Assembly (NCBI RefSeq): GCF_019334315.1
Contig: NZ_JAHWGL010000005.1
Coordinates: forward strand, 1-64,000
DNA: 64,000 nucleotides
Reading direction: 5' to 3'
DNA from: Hymenobacter profundi
Lineage (GTDB): Bacteria; Bacteroidota; Bacteroidia; Cytophagales; Hymenobacteraceae
Shown here: positions 24,938-33,538 of the stretch, one piece after another
How positions within the stretch are numbered: position 1 is the first letter of the stretch
How the letters are laid out: each line of letters begins with the position of its first letter
The notes under the pieces: model-generated
Told to the model about the DNA's origin: nothing
Seen by the model: the letters and a program-made list of their open reading frames with translations, nothing else
The model's database searches: none
Program-made: the position numbers and the translations under genes

Positions 24938-25612
24938 TTGTCCGACTTCTCCCAAACCCTACTGCTCACCGCCAAGCTGGCCGCTCTCACTACCCTGCTG
25001 CTCTTGCTGCTGGGCGTGCCGTTAGCCTACTGGTTGGCGTATGCCCGGTTTCGGGGCAAGGCGGTGGTAGAGGCGCTGGTGAGTTTGCCGCTGGTGCTGC
25101 CGCCCACGGTGATTGGGTTTTACCTGTTGCTGGCTTTCAGCGCCGATAGTGGGGTAGGACACTTCCTGGTGCACACGCTGGGACTAGAGCTGAACTTCAC
25201 GTTTGGCGGCATTCTGATTGGGTCGTTGGTATATAGTCTACCCTTTATGGTGCAGCCAGTGCAGGCCGCTTTGCACAATGTGCCCCGCTCGTTGCGGGAG
25301 GCCGCGTACACGCTGGGCAAGTCGCGGCTGACGACCTTGTGGCGGGTGCTGTTGCCCAATATCCGGCCGGCGTTGCTGAGTGCTTCGGTGCTGACCTTTG
25401 CGCATACGGTGGGCGAGTTTGGGGTAGTGTTGATGATTGGCGGCAACATTCCGGGCCAGACGCGGGTTGCTTCCATCGCCATCTACGACGCCGCCGAAAG
25501 CCTCGACTACGCCCGCGCCAACCACTACGCGCTGGTGTTGGTAGGACTATCCTTCGCGGGGCTATTGCTGCTGGCCGCTTTCACCAAACGCTCTGCCAGC
25601 CGCCTGCTGTGA
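24938..25612 (+). CDS. modB: molybdate ABC transporter, permease
   Basis: 224 residues with five predicted membrane helices. LAALTTLLLLLLGVPLAYWL is the first; the EAA loop reads LREAAYTLGKSRLTTLWRVL. The gene has no ATG near the family start, so the TTG at 24938 is the best start and gives the expected N-terminus SDFSQTLLLTAKLAA. The stop overlaps the GTG start of modC (GTGA at 25609-25612), indicating coupled translation. Forms the inner-membrane channel for molybdate. Confidence 0.92.
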   Translation: MSDFSQTLLLTAKLAALTTLLLLLLGVPLAYWLAYARFRGKAVVEALVSLPLVLPPTVIGFYLLLAFSADSGVGHFLVHTLGLELNFTFGGILIGSLVYSLPFMVQPVQAALHNVPRSLREAAYTLGKSRLTTLWRVLLPNIRPALLSASVLTFAHTVGEFGVVLMIGGNIPGQTRVASIAIYDAAESLDYARANHYALVLVGLSFAGLLLLAAFTKRSASRLL

Positions 25613-26463
25613 TTGACCTGCACCTCACCAAGCCCCTGCAAACCGCGCACGGCCCGACCCTGCTAGACGTGCGCCTGTCCGTAACAGCCGGTGAGTTGGT
25701 GGCCGTATACGGCGCCTCGGGCGCCGGCAAAACCACGCTGTTGCGCTTGCTGGCGGGCTTGAGCCGACCGGCCAGTGGCCATTTACGGGTAGGAAACGAG
25801 GTGTGGTATGACCAGCAAAGCGGTATCTGGCTGCCACCCCAGCGCCGTAGCATTGGCTTCGTATTTCAGGACTACGCGTTGTTTCCGAACATGACGGTGC
25901 GCCAGAACCTAGAATTTGCCCTACCTGATGCGTCGGGCAAGGCGTTGGTAGACGAGCTGTTGGAACTAATGGACCTAGGCGAGCTGGCCCGGCAGCGGCC
26001 GCAGCAGCTTTCGGGGGGGCAGCAGCAGCGCGTGGCCCTGGCGCGGGCGCTGGCCCGGCAGCCCCGCCTGCTCCTGCTCGATGAGCCCCTGGCTGCCCTG
26101 GACGTGCCTACCCGCCTGCGGCTGCAACAGGCGCTGGCCGCGGCGCACCAGCGCTTTCAGCTCACTACGCTGCTCGTAAGCCACGACTACGCCGAAATAA
26201 CGCGGCTGGCTACCCGTGCCGTGGAGCTGGACGGGGGTAGGGTAGTGCGCGACGGCTTGCCGTCGGCGGTGCTGCCCGGCACTGACACAGCTCCCAACTT
26301 CCAGTTGACCGGCACCGTAGTAGCCGCCGAGCCTTCGGCCACTGGCCAGACATTGCAGGTAAGGGTAGGAGAGGAGGTAGTAACCGTGGCAGTAAGTGCC
26401 GCCACACCCTATCAAGTAGGCGACACGCTAGTGCTAACAGGTAGCGTGCAACGGGAGAGGTAG
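25609..26463 (+). CDS. modC: molybdate ABC transporter, ATPase
   Basis: 284 residues from a GTG start that overlaps the modB stop. Walker A GASGAGKTT (about 35-43), Q-loop FVFQDYALFPNMTVRQN, signature LSGGQQQRVALARALAR, Walker B LLLLDEPLAALD and the switch histidine in LLVSHDYAE. The C-terminal 60 residues form a molybdate-binding TOBE/Mop-like domain (NFQLTGTVVAAEP, VGEEVVTVAVS). It is shorter than the 350-residue Escherichia coli protein, having one rather than two such repeats. Drives molybdate uptake by ATP hydrolysis. Confidence 0.92.
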   Translation: MIDLHLTKPLQTAHGPTLLDVRLSVTAGELVAVYGASGAGKTTLLRLLAGLSRPASGHLRVGNEVWYDQQSGIWLPPQRRSIGFVFQDYALFPNMTVRQNLEFALPDASGKALVDELLELMDLGELARQRPQQLSGGQQQRVALARALARQPRLLLLDEPLAALDVPTRLRLQQALAAAHQRFQLTTLLVSHDYAEITRLATRAVELDGGRVVRDGLPSAVLPGTDTAPNFQLTGTVVAAEPSATGQTLQVRVGEEVVTVAVSAATPYQVGDTLVLTGSVQRER

Positions 26464-26489
26464 CTATTGTTTGAGTTAACTATTGTCCG

Positions 26490-26592
26490 GTGTGGAGACG
26501 CATATTTGCGTCTCGTCGTTGTTGATGTTGTTTGCTGAAACGGTGCTGATGCGAGTTGTTCAATGAAGAGACGCAAGTATGCGTCTCTACAC
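26490..26592. repeat. palindromic repeat of the GTGTAGAGACGCA family, copy 1
   Basis: The left end GTGTGGAGACGCATATTTGC followed by GTCTCGTCGTTG pairs with the right end GAGACGCAAGTATGCGTCTC followed by TACAC. Each end is itself a small palindrome (GAGACGCA...TGCGTCTC). Related copies lie at 51982-52067 and 58784-58924. Confidence 0.88.
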
Positions 26593-26716
26593 ATCTTTTT
26601 AGCTAATTCAAATAGCCGCTACAGCAAAGGCATTTGAGTGTATGAATAAAGGCGAAACTCCACAGTAAGGCAGCGCGTTTCTTACGCATCATTCGACCAC
26701 TCACCATTTCCTGCCC

Positions 26717-27577
26717 GTGCCCGAACTACCCGAAGTCGAAACCTACCGCCGGTTTCTGGATGACCTTATTCTACATCAACCCATTACGGCAGTAGAAGTG
26801 CGCGACGCCCATGTGCTCACCACCGATGAGGACACGCTGCGGCGCTACCTGGTGGGTAGGCAGGTAATGGCCACGCGTCGCTTGGGCAAAAACTGCTTTC
26901 TCGAACTCGACAACGACACTGTGCTGGCCTTGCACTTTGGCATGACCGGCGACGTGGGCGCCTACCGCGACGACCCCGACGCCCCGCGCTTCACCCGCGT
27001 GGCCCTACACCTGGCCGACGGCATGCGCATCGCCTTTGTAGACCCGCGCAAATTCGGCCGCATCCGGCTGGCCGGCAGTGTGGCCGAATACCAGAAGCTG
27101 AAAAAGCTTGGTCCCGATGCGCTCGATATCACTTCTGAGCAGCTGCAAGCGGCGCTCAGCAAAAAGAAAACGCTGCTGAAGCCTGCTCTACTCGACCAGC
27201 GCATCACTGCCGGCTTGGGCAACTGGATTGTGGATGAGGTGCTGTTTCAGGCTAAAATCAACCCCGAACGGCTGTGCAATACGCTTACCGAGAAGGAGTT
27301 CAAAGCCCTGCACGCGTCCATTCAACTGGTGCTGAAAACGGCTATCCAGCAGGAGGCCACGTACCGCAACTTCCCGGCGTCGTTCCTGATTCATGCGCGC
27401 GAGTGGGACGACTCGGCCACGCCGGGTACCGACAAGCACCGGTTTTGCCCGCGCCACCCGCGCACCGAAATTGAGAAGAAATACGTGGGTGGTCGGGCTA
27501 CCTACTACTGCCCCAAATGCCAGCCAGTGCCCGTCACGGCCAGTGAAAAGCCAACGGCCAGCGGAACCCAGGGGTAG
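26717..27577 (+). CDS. Fpg/Nei family DNA glycosylase
   Basis: 286 residues, GTG start. The N-terminus (M)PELPEVETYRR is the catalytic proline-glutamate of formamidopyrimidine-DNA glycosylases; TRRLGKNCFLEL and LALHFGMTGDV contain the conserved beta-elimination lysine region; the helix-two-turn-helix segment has AGLGNWIVDEVLFQAKINPE. The C-terminal zinc finger reads RFCPRHPRTEIEKKYVGGRA, then TYYCPKCQ: the ligands would be Cys, His, Cys, Cys rather than the usual four cysteines. Removes oxidised bases such as 8-oxoguanine. Could be MutM or a Nei-like branch; sequence reading alone does not settle which. Confidence 0.88.
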   Translation: MPELPEVETYRRFLDDLILHQPITAVEVRDAHVLTTDEDTLRRYLVGRQVMATRRLGKNCFLELDNDTVLALHFGMTGDVGAYRDDPDAPRFTRVALHLADGMRIAFVDPRKFGRIRLAGSVAEYQKLKKLGPDALDITSEQLQAALSKKKTLLKPALLDQRITAGLGNWIVDEVLFQAKINPERLCNTLTEKEFKALHASIQLVLKTAIQQEATYRNFPASFLIHAREWDDSATPGTDKHRFCPRHPRTEIEKKYVGGRATYYCPKCQPVPVTASEKPTASGTQG

Positions 27578-27621
27578 GGAAAGCGTAAAAAGTAGCCCCT
27601 CCACTTTTAACGAATTCGCTT

Positions 27622-28026
27622 ATGTTTCGCGCAGTTGATTATCCCGATGAAAACCTGCTGGCCCTTTATATCGGTGGCACGCTCACCAAAGCCGACTACC
27701 AAGGCGTGGTGCCTACCCTCGAAAAAAAGGTACAGCAGTACGGTAAGGTGAACGCCTACCTTGAATACCAGGGCATTGAAGATGTGACTTTGAAAGCGCT
27801 CTGGGAAGAGTTGAAAGAAGATGTAAAGCACTTCACCAGTTTCAACCGCGTGGCTGTGGTCAGCAACGACAATACATTGGTGAAAGCCGGGGCGGCGCTC
27901 AGCTCCGTCATCACGCCCAGCGATGTGAAGCACTTCAACCCCGACGAAAAAATGGTAGCCCTGCAATGGGTGCGCGGCGAAAACGCCGTGGCCTCACCGC
28001 GTACTGTAGACGTGTATTCCTCGTAG
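27622..28026 (+). CDS. STAS/SEC14-like (SpoIIAA-like) protein
   Basis: 134 residues. The pattern VDYPDENLLALYIGGTLTKA followed by DYQGVVPTLEKKV, VNAYLEYQG, FTSFNRVAVVSNDN and a final ALQWVRGEN fits the SpoIIAA-like (PF11964-type) family, whose fold resembles STAS and CRAL-TRIO domains. Cytoplasmic, no signal peptide. Role unknown; proposed in the family to sense membranes or small ligands. It follows the glycosylase by 44 bases and ends in front of a palindromic repeat and a strong terminator. Confidence 0.8.
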   Translation: MFRAVDYPDENLLALYIGGTLTKADYQGVVPTLEKKVQQYGKVNAYLEYQGIEDVTLKALWEELKEDVKHFTSFNRVAVVSNDNTLVKAGAALSSVITPSDVKHFNPDEKMVALQWVRGENAVASPRTVDVYSS

Positions 28027-28038
28027 AATCAGTAGAGG

Positions 28039-28143
28039 AGCGTTACGCGCGCCCATCGTTGCGTCTGTTTTGGTGGGAAAAACCAAGTTTTCAATGCCAA
28101 GTCAGTTGAATATGAAGCAACAGACGCGTGCAACGCGCCCTTA
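28039..28143. repeat. imperfect long inverted repeat (GCGTTGC/ACAGACGCG type)
   Basis: The left end carries GCGTTACGCGCGCCC and GTTGCGTCTGTT, the right end AACAGACGCGTGCAACGCGCCC. They can pair with a few bulges over about 30 bases, enclosing an AT-rich core. No second copy was noticed in the window. Confidence 0.6.
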
Positions 28144-28150
28144 CAACGCA

Positions 28151-28180
28151 AAAGAGCCAACCGCACGCGGTTGGCTCTTT
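28151..28180. terminator. strong bidirectional terminator
   Basis: AAAGAGCCAACCGC pairs perfectly with GCGGTTGGCTCTTT around a two-base centre, 14 bp in all. It lies between the convergent genes ending at 28026 and 28208 and has T-rich ends on both strands. Confidence 0.92.
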
Positions 28181-28207
28181 GTATTTCCTGCTACGCCTTC
28201 TTTTTGC

Positions 28208-29086
28208 TTACGAAGCGTCGGTGAGCATCGCTACCAAGCGGCCGTTGGGGTTGTACACCGCTCCAGAAGTATCGATGTATAGGCGGCGCTGCTTGGAATC
28301 AACCAGGATCAGGGGGAAGTCCTCGTCGTCGGAGCGAGTGATGCGGCCCACTACTTCGGCGGTGCGGGTGCCGGGCTCTACGTGCACCACGTTCAGGCGG
28401 TCGGTGAGGTAGAAGGGCTCATCCGGAGCGTCGCGGAAAGTAAGCTTGCCCACAATGGCGGTGCGGTTAGCTACGTTGCGGGCCACGGCAGGCGCCGTAG
28501 TCTGCGGACGCAATACGGCCGGCGCGGACGAAGGAGCCGTAGTACGCGTACTGGCCGCAATCTGGGTGTTCGACTGCTGCCAGCCCCGGCTGATGGCCGC
28601 GAGGCGTTGGCTACGGCCAGGGTGGGTTGCGGAGCCATGCTCGTCCGATATCACCGCCATAGCGGCCTGCGCTTGGGCCAGGCTGGCGCCCATCTTGCGC
28701 AACACAAAGCCCGAAAACTCATCGGCCTCCAGCTCGTCGGCGGGGTTAGAGCCGCGGCTCGTGAGGGTATGACCGTTGAGGTGGTGCCCCATTTCATGGG
28801 CCAGAATGCTGGTGCCGGCCCAGTCGGTGCGGCCGGCGCGGTTTACGGCTGCCACAAACTGCGGATTATACAATAGGTAGCGCTGGCCATTGTAGACCAC
28901 GGCCGCGGCATTGTCTACCTCCGAGGTAGCCTGCAACTCGAAACGCGGTTTCAGGCCTACTACCGAGGTGATATCGCGCAGCACGTCGCGCTGACCGGTG
29001 GAGGATTGGGCGTAGGAAGTGCTGGGCAACAGAGCCCCCAGCACCAAGAAAAGACCCGCCAAGCGGCGGAAAAAGGCGTAGGACAT
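28208..29086 (-). CDS. exported M48-like zinc metalloprotease
   Basis: 292 residues. Signal peptide 1-26 (FFRRLAGLFLVLGALLPSTS). The zincin motif HEMGHHLNGH lies near residue 100, with the third ligand likely in ADELEADEFSGF, the M48 arrangement. A C-terminal extension of about 110 residues (LTFRDAPDEPFYLTDRLNVV, DSKQRRLYIDTSGAVYNPNG) has no recognised domain. It is probably a periplasmic or outer-membrane-facing peptidase, related to BepA/YfgC-type quality-control enzymes only by the core. The ATG at 29086 gives the signal peptide directly; 16 more codons upstream look like leader. Confidence 0.85.
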   Translation of the reverse strand: MSYAFFRRLAGLFLVLGALLPSTSYAQSSTGQRDVLRDITSVVGLKPRFELQATSEVDNAAAVVYNGQRYLLYNPQFVAAVNRAGRTDWAGTSILAHEMGHHLNGHTLTSRGSNPADELEADEFSGFVLRKMGASLAQAQAAMAVISDEHGSATHPGRSQRLAAISRGWQQSNTQIAASTRTTAPSSAPAVLRPQTTAPAVARNVANRTAIVGKLTFRDAPDEPFYLTDRLNVVHVEPGTRTAEVVGRITRSDDEDFPLILVDSKQRRLYIDTSGAVYNPNGRLVAMLTDAS

Positions 29087-29245
29087 GGAAGTGAGTTCTG
29101 AGTGGCTGATAACAGAAGGCAAATAATACGCCATAAAATCCTATTTGGCAGACATATCGGCTTCTATCTATACAACGCAGAACGCTACCTTTTTCGTTTA
29201 CTTTTCCTGCCCTGGGGAGCCTTTTTTACAGAAAAATCAACCAAA

Positions 29246-29287
29246 ATACAGCGGGGCGCCTCCCATCCGGAAAGCGCCCCGCTGTAT
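29246..29287 (-). terminator. terminator of the 29302-31659 gene
   Basis: ATACAGCGGGGCGC pairs perfectly with GCGCCCCGCTGTAT across a 14-base loop; on the minus strand TTTTGG follows. Located 15 bases past the stop. Confidence 0.85.
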
Positions 29288-29301
29288 GATAGGTAGTAGG
29301 G

Positions 29302-31659
29302 CTATAAGCGCACGCCGATACCCGGCCCAAAGAGGAAGAACAATTTCCCGCCATTTACTAAGTAGCCTCCGCCAAGATAGAGTGGGAACGTAAGCTTAGC
29401 GTCGCTGCGGGTCGGGTAGACCGAGCCGAGCACTACAATACCCAAGTCGCGGTTGGCATTGCTAGTAGGACTCAGGTTGAATGCATTGAGTGCTACGAAA
29501 CCTGCACCTACTTTATAAGGGCGGGGCTTGTTGATTTTATTGGGATTGTAAAACGTTAGTTGGGCCAGCGTGGCTAGGCTGATGCCGCTAAAGGCTGTAT
29601 AGTTGTTGTTCTCGCCGTTGCCATTTATTTGCTTGGTAAGCAAACCGGCCGGGAAGCTAATGTCGATGTCAAACTTCACCCTACGCTGCAACACTAGGTC
29701 TAGCGTTTGCGAGTAGCCCTTGTCGCCGTACTGGCTGGCCACGTGCTGCACGGTTACGTAGATGTGCGCCCAATCGTCGAGGTCGTAGGTTTTGCGGGAG
29801 AGCAGGCTGTTGAGGTTGATGTTGCCGACCTGGCACTGCGGGTCGCGGTAGAAAGCGGCCCGCAAGGAGTTGTCGCCGGGACACACCACCACGTTTTCAA
29901 TGGTGCGCATCTCAATCAGGTTGCCTTTGGCGTCCTGGGTTCTGATCTGAAACGTGAGGTACTGCTTCCCATACAGCTGCTGGTCAGCGTCGATGGCGTT
30001 GGCATCGAAGGAAAACACCACGTCGCGCACGGTACGGGGGTAGAGGATGGGGCCGTTGAGGGTCGTAACGGGGCGCGCTGCCTCCCCAAACGTCACCTTC
30101 ACGAAGTCCAGCGGGTGAGGGCGCTGAAACTCGCGCACGTTCAGGCCCTGGCCCGTGTTTTCATTGCCGTTGTAAATGGCCACGCGCTTCTTATCAATCC
30201 CAACGGGCACCTGCAAGCGGTAAATCACCGCCGACTCCGAGCGCACCGATGAGTCGGAGGGAACCACGCGCACATCCTCGAAGCGAAAAGGCGCCTTCAG
30301 CAGCGACTCGCCCTCTAGGCGTACATCTACCGTTTCGCCGGGATTCACGTTGGTGTTGGTGGTCCAGTCGCCGCCGCGGTGCCGCACGCTCACCGTAGTA
30401 ATGGTGGTTTTGGGCGAAATGTTGAGGTTGGTGATGTATTTGGGCTGGTCACCGTCCTTTATATATAAGTAGCTGTCCGTTTGGCGGTGGGTGTTGTATA
30501 CGCGCAGCCAGCACAGCACCCGGTCGTTGGAAAGGTACTGGCGCGTGAAAATTTCAGCAACGAGTGCCCCGCCGGCTTCTTCCTGATCTTCTACCCGGTA
30601 GGTGTGCTTCAGGTCGAAGGTGCGGCCGTTGTCGAGGATGATTTCTACGCCTTTGCGGCGGGAGCTTTCATCCAGCGTAATTTCTTTTTTGTCGACGCTC
30701 AGGAACCGTAAGCGGCTGCTCTTCACCGTGAATTCCTGCCGGATAGGAGGTAGGGAATAGCTCAGCTTTCGACCATTCTCAATCAGAAAGGGCCGCTCGG
30801 TTTGCATGCGCAGCGTGATGCTGCGCGTGCCCGTTACGTTGGGCAGCACGTGCAGCTTCAGGCCGCCATTTTCCTGCGCTATGCGGTAGTCGATGTCCTG
30901 GCCGTGGGTCCACTCACCGGTGGCGCGCACGTTTTTCACGTTGTTGCTGGTCAGGTCGAACACCTTCTCCTCGCCCACAAACAGCTCCGTATCGGTAGGG
31001 CGGAAGTCGAGGGAAGTGCGAGTGACAGGCAGCAGCTGCACCGTTTGGGTGAACTGCGGGCCGCGCAGGCTGTCGAGGTTGGCCTGGGCAAAAGTGAGGC
31101 TGAGGTAGCGCACCCCGGTCAAGGCCTTGAAGCGAATTTTGGTGCGATAGTACTCGTTGTTGACCGGTGTGAGCGAATCCAGCTGCTGGAAGTCGGCGGA
31201 GCGCACCAGGCGCAACGGCGCACTGGGGTTCATGCGCACAGGATAGGCCATAATTTCGGCCGTTTCGTCTTCCTGACGATAGTAGAAATACAGGTTCAGC
31301 TCGCCCTGCACGGCAATCATGTTGCGGCTGAGGGCGTAGTTGGTGGTGTCGGTGCGCAGCAGCAACTCGCGTAGCAGCGTGGCGCTACGGGTGGCCGCAG
31401 GGCTAACTGTCGTTGGGGCCGGCGCTTGGCTGGTGCGATAAGTAGGGGCAGGGGTAGAGGCTGGCACATCTGGCACCGGGGCCGGGCTGGTAGGCTGCTG
31501 GGCCCAGCTACGAGAAGGAAACAACCACAACAGCACAAAAAACGACAACCAACCTGTGCCCCGTAGGGCACGACGCAACAAAGTAGGCAATAGCACGGGC
31601 AGCAGAACAGAGGCGAACAAACAAAGCAAGCGCCGAAGCGCAAGCAAAGGTAGGGCCAC
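29302..31659 (-). CDS. large exported protein of unknown function
   Basis: About 785 residues. The N-terminus has two hydrophobic stretches (15-30 and about 36-50) before SRSWAQ; the second could be the true signal peptide with a start at an internal TTG codon. Then a Pro/Ala/Thr-rich linker, many beta-strand stretches with no recognised domain (FYYRQEDETAEIMAYPVRM, VGEEKVFDLTSNNVKNV, WTTNTNVNPGETVDVRLEGE) and, in the last 150 residues, amphipathic strands with glycine turns (VGAGFVALNAFNLSPTSN, FPLYLGGGYLVNGGKLFFLF) ending GIGVRL, which resembles an outer-membrane beta-barrel or anchor. Function unknown. Alone in its transcription unit. Confidence 0.75.
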   Translation of the reverse strand: MALPLLALRRLLCLFASVLLPVLLPTLLRRALRGTGWLSFFVLLWLFPSRSWAQQPTSPAPVPDVPASTPAPTYRTSQAPAPTTVSPAATRSATLLRELLLRTDTTNYALSRNMIAVQGELNLYFYYRQEDETAEIMAYPVRMNPSAPLRLVRSADFQQLDSLTPVNNEYYRTKIRFKALTGVRYLSLTFAQANLDSLRGPQFTQTVQLLPVTRTSLDFRPTDTELFVGEEKVFDLTSNNVKNVRATGEWTHGQDIDYRIAQENGGLKLHVLPNVTGTRSITLRMQTERPFLIENGRKLSYSLPPIRQEFTVKSSRLRFLSVDKKEITLDESSRRKGVEIILDNGRTFDLKHTYRVEDQEEAGGALVAEIFTRQYLSNDRVLCWLRVYNTHRQTDSYLYIKDGDQPKYITNLNISPKTTITTVSVRHRGGDWTTNTNVNPGETVDVRLEGESLLKAPFRFEDVRVVPSDSSVRSESAVIYRLQVPVGIDKKRVAIYNGNENTGQGLNVREFQRPHPLDFVKVTFGEAARPVTTLNGPILYPRTVRDVVFSFDANAIDADQQLYGKQYLTFQIRTQDAKGNLIEMRTIENVVVCPGDNSLRAAFYRDPQCQVGNINLNSLLSRKTYDLDDWAHIYVTVQHVASQYGDKGYSQTLDLVLQRRVKFDIDISFPAGLLTKQINGNGENNNYTAFSGISLATLAQLTFYNPNKINKPRPYKVGAGFVALNAFNLSPTSNANRDLGIVVLGSVYPTRSDAKLTFPLYLGGGYLVNGGKLFFLFGPGIGVRL

Positions 31660-32016
31660 GAGGCCGATTCGCGCGGAAAATTCGGCTTGCTACCCCTCTA
31701 CATGCCGGTTCCTACTGGAAAGGCAGGCTTGCACATCGAGTTAATTTCAACTTTTTATTGTCCATAAAAGCCCACGGAGCGCAGTCATTTTCTCCAACTT
31801 CTAGCCTACCCTTGAAGAGGGACCAAACGGACTGATACGGTGTGTATAGGGGCAGATAGCAAGCCAAAGAAGAATAGGCTATATATAAGAATAATTATAT
31901 CGATAAAAAGAGCTGTATACTCAACAGTAAATTGATTTTCAATAACTTAATAGGAGAGGTCGCGTAAGATAAGACAGATAGTTTAGAATCTGATCCAGGT
32001 TAAAAGCCTGTTGCCA
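31660..32016. other. gap of 357 bases
   Basis: AT-rich between the divergent genes at 29302 and 32017. No open frame with support, no palindrome of note and no convincing -33/-7 pair. It presumably holds both promoters. Confidence 0.4.
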
Positions 32017-32448
32017 ATGCCTACCAACGACCTTGCTAATCAGCCGCCACTTTCGTCAGCGAAAGTCCCCATAATAGAGGAGAGGGCGGTGATTCACCGC
32101 GAGGTAGTGGAAAGTGGTCGGGTGCGGTTATCCAAAACCGTACACGAGCACCAAGAGGATGTAGACGTCATCCTACGCCACGAGGAAGTGCAGGTAGAGC
32201 GCGTCGCCGTCAACCAGTTTGTGGCCGATGGCGTGGCCCCTCCCACACCGCGATACGAGGGCAATACACTCATTGTACCAGTAGTACGCGAAATCGTGAT
32301 GAAACGTCTGCTGATTGTAGAAGAGCTACACATTCTGAAACAACAAGTGGAAACCCGTGAAACGGAAACCGTAACGCTACGTCACGAGGAAGTGAACGTG
32401 GAACGCTACCCCGCCAACGAAGCAACTAACGCTTCTCCTGATCAGTAA
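32017..32448 (+). CDS. DUF2382 (YsnF/AvaK-type) stress protein
   Basis: 143 residues from the ATG at 32017. Two DUF2382-style units: VPIIEERAVIHREVVESGRV, RHEEVQVERVAVN, then LIVPVVREIVMKRLLIVEEL and TVTLRHEEVNVERYP. Proteins with this domain are found in stress-tolerant bacteria and in Bacillus YsnF; biochemical role unknown. It precedes a second DUF2382 gene by 39 bases, and the two lie beside trehalose enzymes, consistent with an osmotic or desiccation response. Confidence 0.85.
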   Translation: MPTNDLANQPPLSSAKVPIIEERAVIHREVVESGRVRLSKTVHEHQEDVDVILRHEEVQVERVAVNQFVADGVAPPTPRYEGNTLIVPVVREIVMKRLLIVEELHILKQQVETRETETVTLRHEEVNVERYPANEATNASPDQ

Positions 32449-32487
32449 CATTCTCTCATACTTAACCACCACCTAACCCCTAAAAAA

Positions 32488-33342
32488 ATGACTCATACCG
32501 TAATTGGAATGTTCGATACCGCCGACCAGGCAAAATCTGCTGCTCAACAACTTGCTAGTGCTGGCTTCAGCCTAGACCATGTAGACGTAGCCTCGCGTAA
32601 CGACGATACAACCGATACTAATGATGTAAATCGCGGCCGGTACCGTAGCAATACTAACCGCACCGAAGAAAGCTCTACCGACAGCATCGGCGACTTCTTC
32701 AGCAACCTGTTCAGCGATGATGACGACAACGCTAATCGCTATGCTCATGCAGCCCGCGAAAGCGGCTCGTTGGTAACCGTACATGCTCACTCCGACGAAA
32801 ACGCCCGCCAGGCCGCCGAAATTCTGGACCGTTGCGGCGCTGTTGACGTGAACGAGCGTGCCGAGCAGTCGGGTTATAAGGGCAAGGCTACGAATACAAA
32901 CGCAAACAACGCGAATGCCAACGCCAACGCAACCAATCAAAACACCAATGATCAGGTGTCGGCGAAGGTAATCGAGGAAAACTTACAAGTAGGTAAGCGC
33001 GTGGAGCAAACGGGCGGTGCCCGTCTGCGTAGCCGCATCATCGAGCGCCCCGTAGAAGCCAGTGTGCGTCTGCGTGAGGAGCATGTGAACGTAAACCGCA
33101 AGCCGGTAGACCGTCCTGCTTCGGAAGCTGACTTTGAAGCTTTCAAAGAAGGTAATATCGAAGTAACCGAAAGCGCCGAGCGCGCTGTAGTGGGCAAAGA
33201 AGCCCGCGTGGTGGAAGAAGTAACGCTGGGCAAAGAAGTAACCGAGCGCGAAGAAACCATCCACGACACTGTGCGCAAGACGGAAGTAGACGTAGAGAAG
33301 TTGAACAACAACGACCGTCCTGCCGGTGACCCACGTCGCTAG
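32488..33342 (+). CDS. general-stress protein: 17M-like domain plus DUF2382
   Basis: 284 residues. Residues 1-130 match the general-stress-protein-17M-like fold (TVIGMFDTADQAKSAAQQLA, LVTVHAHSDENARQAAEILD). An Asn/Ala/Thr linker (TNTNANNANANANATNQNTN) joins this to a C-terminal DUF2382 domain (VIEENLQVGKRVEQTGGARL, VRLREEHVNVNRKPVDRP, VVGKEARVVEEVTLGKEV). Same two-part architecture as Bacillus YsnF. Probably co-transcribed with the upstream gene and ended by a perfect hairpin. Confidence 0.88.
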   Translation: MTHTVIGMFDTADQAKSAAQQLASAGFSLDHVDVASRNDDTTDTNDVNRGRYRSNTNRTEESSTDSIGDFFSNLFSDDDDNANRYAHAARESGSLVTVHAHSDENARQAAEILDRCGAVDVNERAEQSGYKGKATNTNANNANANANATNQNTNDQVSAKVIEENLQVGKRVEQTGGARLRSRIIERPVEASVRLREEHVNVNRKPVDRPASEADFEAFKEGNIEVTESAERAVVGKEARVVEEVTLGKEVTEREETIHDTVRKTEVDVEKLNNNDRPAGDPRR

Positions 33343-33370
33343 AATCAAGGACTAATCCTTATAAATACGT

Positions 33371-33403
33371 AAAAAAGACGGCTGCTTTGCAGCCGTCTTT
33401 TTT
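33371..33403 (+). terminator. terminator after the DUF2382 pair
   Basis: AAAAAAGACGGCTGC pairs perfectly with GCAGCCGTCTTTTTT, three-base loop, 15 bp stem with T run, 29 bases past the stop. Confidence 0.95.
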
Positions 33404-33538
33404 ATGCTCATTGCCTAAGATTTACTGCTGTAGCATGGTAAGAATGCCGCATTGCGCAACCCAACACTAGCCTGCACGGTATTAGAAAAGCACTAGGTAC
33501 CTGCCATAGTGGCCGGGCCATTCCTTTCACTTTCCCGA

